From contig JAEUPE010000033.1 of NCBI GenBank assembly GCA_016790435.1, positions 1 through 36,094 on the forward strand: a stretch of 36,094 bases of DNA. Reading direction: 5' to 3'. This document shows, piece by piece, positions 32,053 through 36,094 of this stretch. A program made the position numbers and the translations under genes. The stretch's first letter is position 1. Every line of letters starts with the position of its first letter. The notes below the pieces were generated by a model that saw only the letters and a program-made list of their open reading frames with translations, had not been told where the DNA came from and did not search any database. Source of the stretch: Rubrivivax sp. (GTDB taxonomy: Bacteria > Pseudomonadota > Gammaproteobacteria > Burkholderiales > Burkholderiaceae_C).

Positions 32053-33159
32053 TCAGTACACCACCACCGAGCGGATCGACTCGCCGCGCTTCATGAGCGC
32101 GAAGCCCTCGTTGATGTCTTCCAGCTTCAACCGGTGCGTGATGAGCTCGTCGATGCGGATGCGGCCGTTCATGTACCAGTCGACGATCTTGGGCACGTCG
32201 GTGCGGCCACGCGCGCCGCCGAAGGCTGAGCCCTCCCACTTGCGCCCGGTGACGAGCTGGAAGGGCCGCGTGCTGATCTCCGCGCCCGCCTCGGCGACGC
32301 CGATGATGATGCTGCGGCCCCAGCCCTTGTGGCAGCACTCCAGCGCCTGGCGCATGGTGTTGGTGTTGCCGATGCATTCGAAGCTGTAGTCGGCGCCGCC
32401 GTCGGTGAGCTGCACGATGGCGTCCACCACGTGGGGCACCTCTTTCGGGTTGACGAAATGCGTCATGCCGAAGCTGCGCGCCATGGCCTCGCGCGCCGGG
32501 TTGACGTCGACGCCGATGATCTTGTCGGCACCCACCAGCTTGGCGCCCTGGATGACATTGAGCCCGATGCCGCCGAGACCGAACACCACGACGTTGGCAC
32601 CCGCCTCCACGCCCGCGGTGAAGATGACGGCGCCCACGCCCGTGGTGACGCCGCAGCCGATGTAGCAGACGATGTCGAATGGTGCGTCCTCGCGGATCTT
32701 CGCCAGCGCGATCTCGGGCACGACGACGTGGTTGGCGAAGGTGCTCGTGCCCATGTAGTGCAGCAGCGGCTTGCCGTCGAGGCTGAAGCGCGAGGTGCCG
32801 TCCGGCATCAGCCCCTTGCCCTGCGTGGCGCGGATCTTCTGGCAGAGGTTGGTCTTGCGCGAGAGGCAGAACTTGCACTGCCGGCACTCGGGCGTGTAGA
32901 GCGGGATGACGTGGTCGCCGGGCTTGAGCGTCGTCACGCCGGCGCCCACGTCCATCACCACGCCCGCGCCCTCGTGGCCGAGGATGGCCGGGAACAGGCC
33001 CTCGGGGTCGGCGCCGGAGAGCGTGTACCAGTCGGTGTGGCAGATGCCGGTGGCCTTGACCTCCACCAGCACCTCGCCGGCACGCGGGCCTTCGAGGTCG
33101 ACGGTCTCGATCGTCAACGGGGAGCCGGCCTTCCAGGCGACGGCGGCGCGGGTCTTCAT
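32053..33159 (-). CDS. frmA: S-(hydroxymethyl)glutathione dehydrogenase / class III alcohol dehydrogenase
   Basis: 368 residues, full length for the glutathione-dependent formaldehyde dehydrogenase, which oxidises S-hydroxymethylglutathione with NAD+ and detoxifies formaldehyde in the cytosol; it can also reduce S-nitrosoglutathione. The catalytic zinc ligands are Cys40 (GICHTDWY) and His62 (GHEGAG), with Cys169 probably the third. The structural zinc ligands are Cys92, 95, 98 and 106 (ECRQCKFC, NLC). The NAD fold has VFGLGGIGLNVIQGAKLVGA, and FGGARGRTDVPKIVDWYM is a class III block. The ATG at 33159 has an AGGAGT RBS. No S-formylglutathione hydrolase gene is adjacent; rsuA follows. Upstream lies the large repeat region. 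Confidence 0.95.
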   Translation of the reverse strand: MKTRAAVAWKAGSPLTIETVDLEGPRAGEVLVEVKATGICHTDWYTLSGADPEGLFPAILGHEGAGVVMDVGAGVTTLKPGDHVIPLYTPECRQCKFCLSRKTNLCQKIRATQGKGLMPDGTSRFSLDGKPLLHYMGTSTFANHVVVPEIALAKIREDAPFDIVCYIGCGVTTGVGAVIFTAGVEAGANVVVFGLGGIGLNVIQGAKLVGADKIIGVDVNPAREAMARSFGMTHFVNPKEVPHVVDAIVQLTDGGADYSFECIGNTNTMRQALECCHKGWGRSIIIGVAEAGAEISTRPFQLVTGRKWEGSAFGGARGRTDVPKIVDWYMNGRIRIDELITHRLKLEDINEGFALMKRGESIRSVVVY

Positions 33160-33305
33160 CGGGGGACTCCTGCTTCTGCGAAGGGCGAACCATAACCTGC
33201 GGCGATGCGGGCTCGCGGGCCGTCTCGGGCGGGCACCTCTTGCGGTGGTTGCCTTCGGTGAGATCGGCGGACTCGATGCGTGCCGGGTCTCGCCCCGGCG
33301 GGCGA

Positions 33306-33339
33306 GTCACCTTCATTTGCTGGCCCAAATGAAAGTGAC
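33306..33339. repeat. Left hairpin core of the repeat
   Basis: A 14-base stem around the loop CTGGCC with one C-A mismatch (33311/33334), homologous to the core at 33663-33698 in reverse orientation. Confidence 0.65.
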
Positions 33340-33662
33340 CAAAGCAAAGGGCCTGATGTCCTGCACTGATGGATTGCTTACTGAGGCGGGCCTCAATTTG
33401 GCCGGCGCGCTTCGGCACGAAGAACGGCTGCGTCTACCCTTTGCGCCGCTGCGGCTTGAACCGACAACTCGCCTTCGAGCACGGCTCGCTGTCTTTGAGC
33501 CAAGGGCGATGCGAAGCGAGCCCGCAACGAGGCTGGGCGGAACGATCGAGCTGCCCCCGACAAACAGTAAGTCGCATGAATCTTCTGTCCGGAGCGAGAC
33601 GGCAAAACTGAGGCCCGCATCCGTAGCAAGAAGTCTTGTCAGGACATCAGGCCCTTTGCTTT

Positions 33663-33698
33663 GGTCACTTTCATTTGGGCCAGCAAATGAAAGTGACC
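33663..33698. repeat. Right hairpin core of the repeat
   Basis: A perfect 15-base stem, GGTCACTTTCATTTG and its complement, around the loop GGCCAG. It is the better preserved of the two copies. Confidence 0.75.
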
Positions 33699-33795
33699 CG
33701 CCCGCCGGGGCGGGACCCGGCCGACATCGAGTCAGCCGTCGCCACCGAAGCGAGCCATCCGCCCGGTGTCGGCGCAAAGACGAGGCGCGCAACGC

Positions 33796-35364
33796 TCAGC
33801 ACACCCCCACCGCGTGCATCGGCACATCCCCGATCTCCGCCATCTTCTCGTCCAGCCGGCGAGTCATCCGCGCCACTTCACTCGCATAGGCGGGGTCGCC
33901 GAAGCAGTTGATCAACTCCAGCGGATCCCGCTCGCAATCGAAGAACTCCCACTCCGCCGCCTCGCCCCCGGGCAGCGTGCCCGCCAGCCCGAGGCCCTGG
34001 TTGTACCAATGGATCAGCTTGTAGCGCGCGTCGCGGATGCCGTAGTGCGCGTAGGCGTTGTGGAACTCGTCCCGGTGCATCCAGTAGCGGTGATAGGCGA
34101 TGTCGGGCCAGTCGGCCGGCCGCTCGCCACGCAGCAGCGGCACGATGCTGTGGCCCTGCATGTAGCTCGGGATGCGCTGGCCGGCGAGTTCCAGGAACGT
34201 CGGCGCGAAGTCGACGTTGCTCACCATCGCGTCGCACACGGAGCCCGCGCGCACCGCCGCCGGGTGGCGCAGCACGAAGGGCATCTGGAAGCTCTGCTCG
34301 TACATGAAGCGCTTGTCGTACCAGCCGTGCTCGCCGAGGAAGAAGCCCTGGTCGCTGGTGTAGATGACGACCGTGTTCTCCGCCAGGCCCTGCGCATCGA
34401 GCTCGTCGAGCAGCCGACCAACGCCCTCGTCGATGGCGGCGATGGTGCGCAGGTAGCGCTGCATGTAGCGCTGGAACTTGAAGCGGTCGTACTGCTCCTT
34501 CGTTTCGAAGCGGAAGACCTCGCCGGTGCGGATGCAGGTGAAGCGCAGGGCTTGCACATCGCGCACGTCGGCCACCACCGGCAGCTTGCGCACGCAGCTG
34601 CCGGGGAGCAGCGGCTCGCCAACCTCGCGGCCGCCCTCGGGCTGCACGAGGCCGAGGTCGAGGTAGGTCATGTCCACCGCGACGCGCATGCGCGCCGCGG
34701 CCGCAGCGGCGGCGCGGTGCCGGTAGTCGTCGTCGAAGGTCTCCGGGATACGGATCTCCTCGGTATACAGGCCGTCGTGCCGCGGGTGGTTCTCCCAGCT
34801 GCGGTGCGGCGCCTTGTGGTGGCACATCAGGAAGAAGGGACGGTCGCGGTCGCGCTGGCGCAGCCACTCGATGCTGAGGTCCGTGACGATGTCGGTCACG
34901 TAGCCGGGCCGCTGTACCACGCCGCCCGGCTCGTGAAAGACGGGGTCGAAGTACAGGCCCTGCCCCGGCACCACCGACCACGCATCGAACCCCGTGGGCT
35001 GGTGCGTCGGACCCTCGCCGAGGTGCCACTTGCCGAAGAGCGCCGTCTGCCAGCCGGCGGCGCGCAGGTGCTTGGCGACGTGCGGCAGGCGGTTGTCGAA
35101 GTGGTCGGCGAGCGTCATGACGCCGTTCACGTGGTTGTAGGTGCCGGTGAGGATGCTGGCGCGGCTGGGCGTGCAGATCGAGTTGGAGACGTAGCAGCGG
35201 TCCAGCCGCAGGCCCTCGTTGGCGATGCGGTCGATGTGCGGCGTGCGGTTGAGCCCGTGCCCGTAGCAGCCGATGGCCTTGGCCGCGTGGTCGTCGGCCA
35301 TGATGAAGAGAATGTTGGGCGAGGGCATGCGCGGGTCCGTGTGTTCTGCGACGTGGGAAGACAT
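33796..35364 (-). CDS. Sulfatase (type I, formylglycine-dependent)
   Basis: 522 residues of the alkaline-phosphatase-like sulfatase family, which hydrolyses sulfate esters. The metal-binding start is NILFIMADDHAAKAIGCYG (Asp24/Asp25). The formylglycine motif CTPSR is at 64-68 within SNSICTPSRASILTGTYNHV. TALFGKWHLG supplies the Lys and His residues, and TSDQGFFLGEHGWYDKRFMY holds the distal Asp and His. MRVAVDMTYLDLGLVQPEGG begins a longer insert. There is no clear signal peptide. The start is ATG 35364 (MSSHVAEHTDPRM) or 35328; neither has a strong RBS. It diverges from an ABC permease resembling sulfonate/taurine importers, suggesting sulfur scavenging, but the substrate is unknown. It needs a formylglycine-generating or anaerobic maturase encoded elsewhere. 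Confidence 0.88.
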   Translation of the reverse strand: MSSHVAEHTDPRMPSPNILFIMADDHAAKAIGCYGHGLNRTPHIDRIANEGLRLDRCYVSNSICTPSRASILTGTYNHVNGVMTLADHFDNRLPHVAKHLRAAGWQTALFGKWHLGEGPTHQPTGFDAWSVVPGQGLYFDPVFHEPGGVVQRPGYVTDIVTDLSIEWLRQRDRDRPFFLMCHHKAPHRSWENHPRHDGLYTEEIRIPETFDDDYRHRAAAAAAARMRVAVDMTYLDLGLVQPEGGREVGEPLLPGSCVRKLPVVADVRDVQALRFTCIRTGEVFRFETKEQYDRFKFQRYMQRYLRTIAAIDEGVGRLLDELDAQGLAENTVVIYTSDQGFFLGEHGWYDKRFMYEQSFQMPFVLRHPAAVRAGSVCDAMVSNVDFAPTFLELAGQRIPSYMQGHSIVPLLRGERPADWPDIAYHRYWMHRDEFHNAYAHYGIRDARYKLIHWYNQGLGLAGTLPGGEAAEWEFFDCERDPLELINCFGDPAYASEVARMTRRLDEKMAEIGDVPMHAVGVC

Positions 35365-35518
35365 GCATGCTAGCCACTCGCTGCTCGGTGAAATCCCCGG
35401 CACGGAAGGGCTTGCGGGCCGCGCAACATCGGCCTCGCTGCGGTAGGCCGGGCGCTGCCGCCTCCCGCGACCCGGCGCCGCCTCTGCAGCAACGTCCCAC
35501 CCGCCCCGCCTCCCATTC

Positions 35519-36094
35519 GTGAGCGATTCCTCCGCGCAGGCCCTGCAACAACAACGGCAACGCCGCCGCATGCGCCGGTTCAACGTGCTGGCGGTGTTGC
35601 TGGGGCTGGGCCTGTGGGGCCTGCTCGGCTGGGCCAAGCTGGCCGGGCTGCCCGGTCCGCAGGAGGTGCTGGTGCGCGCCTGGCAGATGCTGGGCGACGG
35701 CTCGCTGGCGCGCGACGCGCTCGCCTCCGTGCGGCGCGTGCTGCTCGGCTTTGCCATCGGCACGGCGCTCGCCATCCCGGTCGGCTTTCTGATGGGCTGG
35801 TATGTCTGGGCGCGCGGCCTCTTCGAGCCCTACGTGCAGTTCTTCCGCACCATCCCGCCGCTGGCGATGATCCCGCTGGCCATCGTCTTCCTCGGCATCG
35901 GCGAGGTGCCCAAGGTCTTCGTCATCACGCTCGCCGCCTTCCTGGTGTGCGTCATCGCCACCTTCCAGGGCGTCATCAACGTCGACCGCGTGCTCATCAA
36001 CGCCGCCCGCGTGCTCGGCGCCGGCGACGCGCAGGTCTTCCGCCGCGTCGTCATCCCGGCCTCGATGCCCTACATCCTCGTCGGCATGCGCACG
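35519..36094 (+). CDS. ABC transporter permease (SsuC/TauC/NrtB-like), truncated by window end
   Basis: The first 192 codons of a binding-protein-dependent permease (PF00528), open to the last base. A short Gln/Arg-rich N-terminus ([15 protein letters not shown]) leads into the first membrane segment, [57 protein letters not shown] and [20 protein letters not shown] follow, then [20 protein letters not shown], the EAA-like loop that contacts the ATPase (the exact EAA motif is relaxed). GTG at 35519 is the likely start; ATG at 35570 is an alternative. Family members import sulfonates, taurine, nitrate, cyanate or thiamine precursors. The ATPase and binding protein genes should lie to the right. 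The divergent sulfatase hints at organosulfur compounds. Confidence 0.88.
   Translation, partial: MSDSSAQALQQQRQRRRMRRFNVLAVLLGLGLWGLLGWAKLAGLPGPQEVLVRAWQMLGDGSLARDALASVRRVLLGFAIGTALAIPVGFLMGWYVWARGLFEPYVQFFRTIPPLAMIPLAIVFLGIGEVPKVFVITLAAFLVCVIATFQGVINVDRVLINAARVLGAGDAQVFRRVVIPASMPYILVGMRT

Larger units (their letters stand above)
33253..33750. repeat. Large inverted duplication of a hairpin-bearing repeat
   Basis: About 110 bases at 33253-33362 recur in inverted orientation at 33639-33750. The inner 47 bases are nearly identical, with scattered differences outward. Each copy carries a hairpin: 33663-33677 with 33684-33698 (a perfect 15-base stem, 6-base loop GGCCAG), and 33306-33319 with 33326-33339 (one mismatch). 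Weaker inverted similarity (GCGGGCCTCA near 33390, its complement near 33615) continues into the centre. Reading frames across it give a recurring SLSFGPANES-type peptide that also appears in spurious predictions elsewhere, so no gene is called here. The rest of the 33160-33795 gap shows nothing further. Confidence 0.7.

Noticed and set aside
31346-33418. A 690-codon open frame appearing to fuse rsuA with sequence across the alcohol dehydrogenase gene
   Set aside because: Only its last third is RsuA; the upstream part is an out-of-frame reading of the intact dehydrogenase gene. Both genes have their own starts and RBS.
33313-33792. Open frame giving a 159-residue SLSFAGPNES-type protein
   Set aside because: It runs through the inverted repeat, and the same peptide arises from both arms in opposite directions. 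It has no RBS or domain, so it is a by-product of the repeat.
1-36094. CRISPR arrays, tRNA or rRNA genes, insertion sequences with transposases, phage genes
   Set aside because: I looked for regularly spaced repeats, tRNA-like cloverleaf arms, and transposase or integrase motifs and saw none.

Overview
The window comes from a GC-rich bacterial chromosome. The protein families, codon use and gene neighbourhoods (WS/DGAT with ACBP, a polyhydroxyalkanoate granule protein, Peripla_BP_6 binding proteins, many chemoreceptors, a class III alcohol dehydrogenase) suggest a motile betaproteobacterium of the order Burkholderiales. That placement is inferred from sequence character, not from a database search. 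No rRNA, tRNA, CRISPR array, integrase or transposase gene was seen. The bases 1-210 and the ABC permease at the right edge continue beyond the window.

Layout. (1) 211-4826 is an acyl/lipid block: an indolepyruvate:ferredoxin oxidoreductase alpha-type protein, an SRPBCC protein and a wax ester synthase/DGAT on the minus strand, with an acyl-CoA-binding protein divergent from them. (2) 4891-7182 holds a TetR regulator facing an ABA4-like membrane protein and a second polytopic membrane protein, with a conspicuous operator-like inverted repeat between them. (3) 7183-12868 begins with a scrambled relic of a winged-helix/TPR regulator. It is followed by a lipoprotein and a small membrane protein in translational overlap, then a 1296-residue winged-helix/STAND ATPase/TPR regulator. 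(4) 12865-17842 (minus) holds a PHA-system protein, an orphan periplasmic binding protein, a PF10023-type aminopeptidase lipoprotein and a molybdopterin oxidoreductase.

(5) 18034-26570 is the most interesting part. Two paralogous Peripla_BP_6 binding proteins flank a chemoreceptor with an unusually large helical periplasmic region, and no transporter permease or ATPase is nearby. A lone GspG-like pseudopilin and an apparently intact GGDEF-EAL protein follow. (6) 26627-29972 contains an M20 amidohydrolase, then (minus) a 4HB-type chemoreceptor whose upstream partner is a secreted single-Cache protein. Sigma-28 (FliA)-like promoter sequences lie upstream of both the binding-protein/chemoreceptor pair and the Cache/chemoreceptor pair.

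(7) 30221-33159 holds a DUF2817 M14-like peptidase, the pseudouridine synthase RsuA and the glutathione-dependent formaldehyde dehydrogenase. (8) 33160-33795 has no gene but contains a large inverted duplication of a hairpin-bearing repeat. (9) 33796-36094 has a CTPSR-type sulfatase divergent from the start of an SsuC/TauC-type ABC permease.

The unifying theme is environmental sensing. Several secreted small-molecule binding proteins appear to serve chemoreceptors rather than transporters, next to a c-di-GMP enzyme, while the other blocks look like carbon-storage and lipid metabolism. Start codons were adjusted where a family boundary or ribosome binding site argued for it, and ambiguous ones are flagged.
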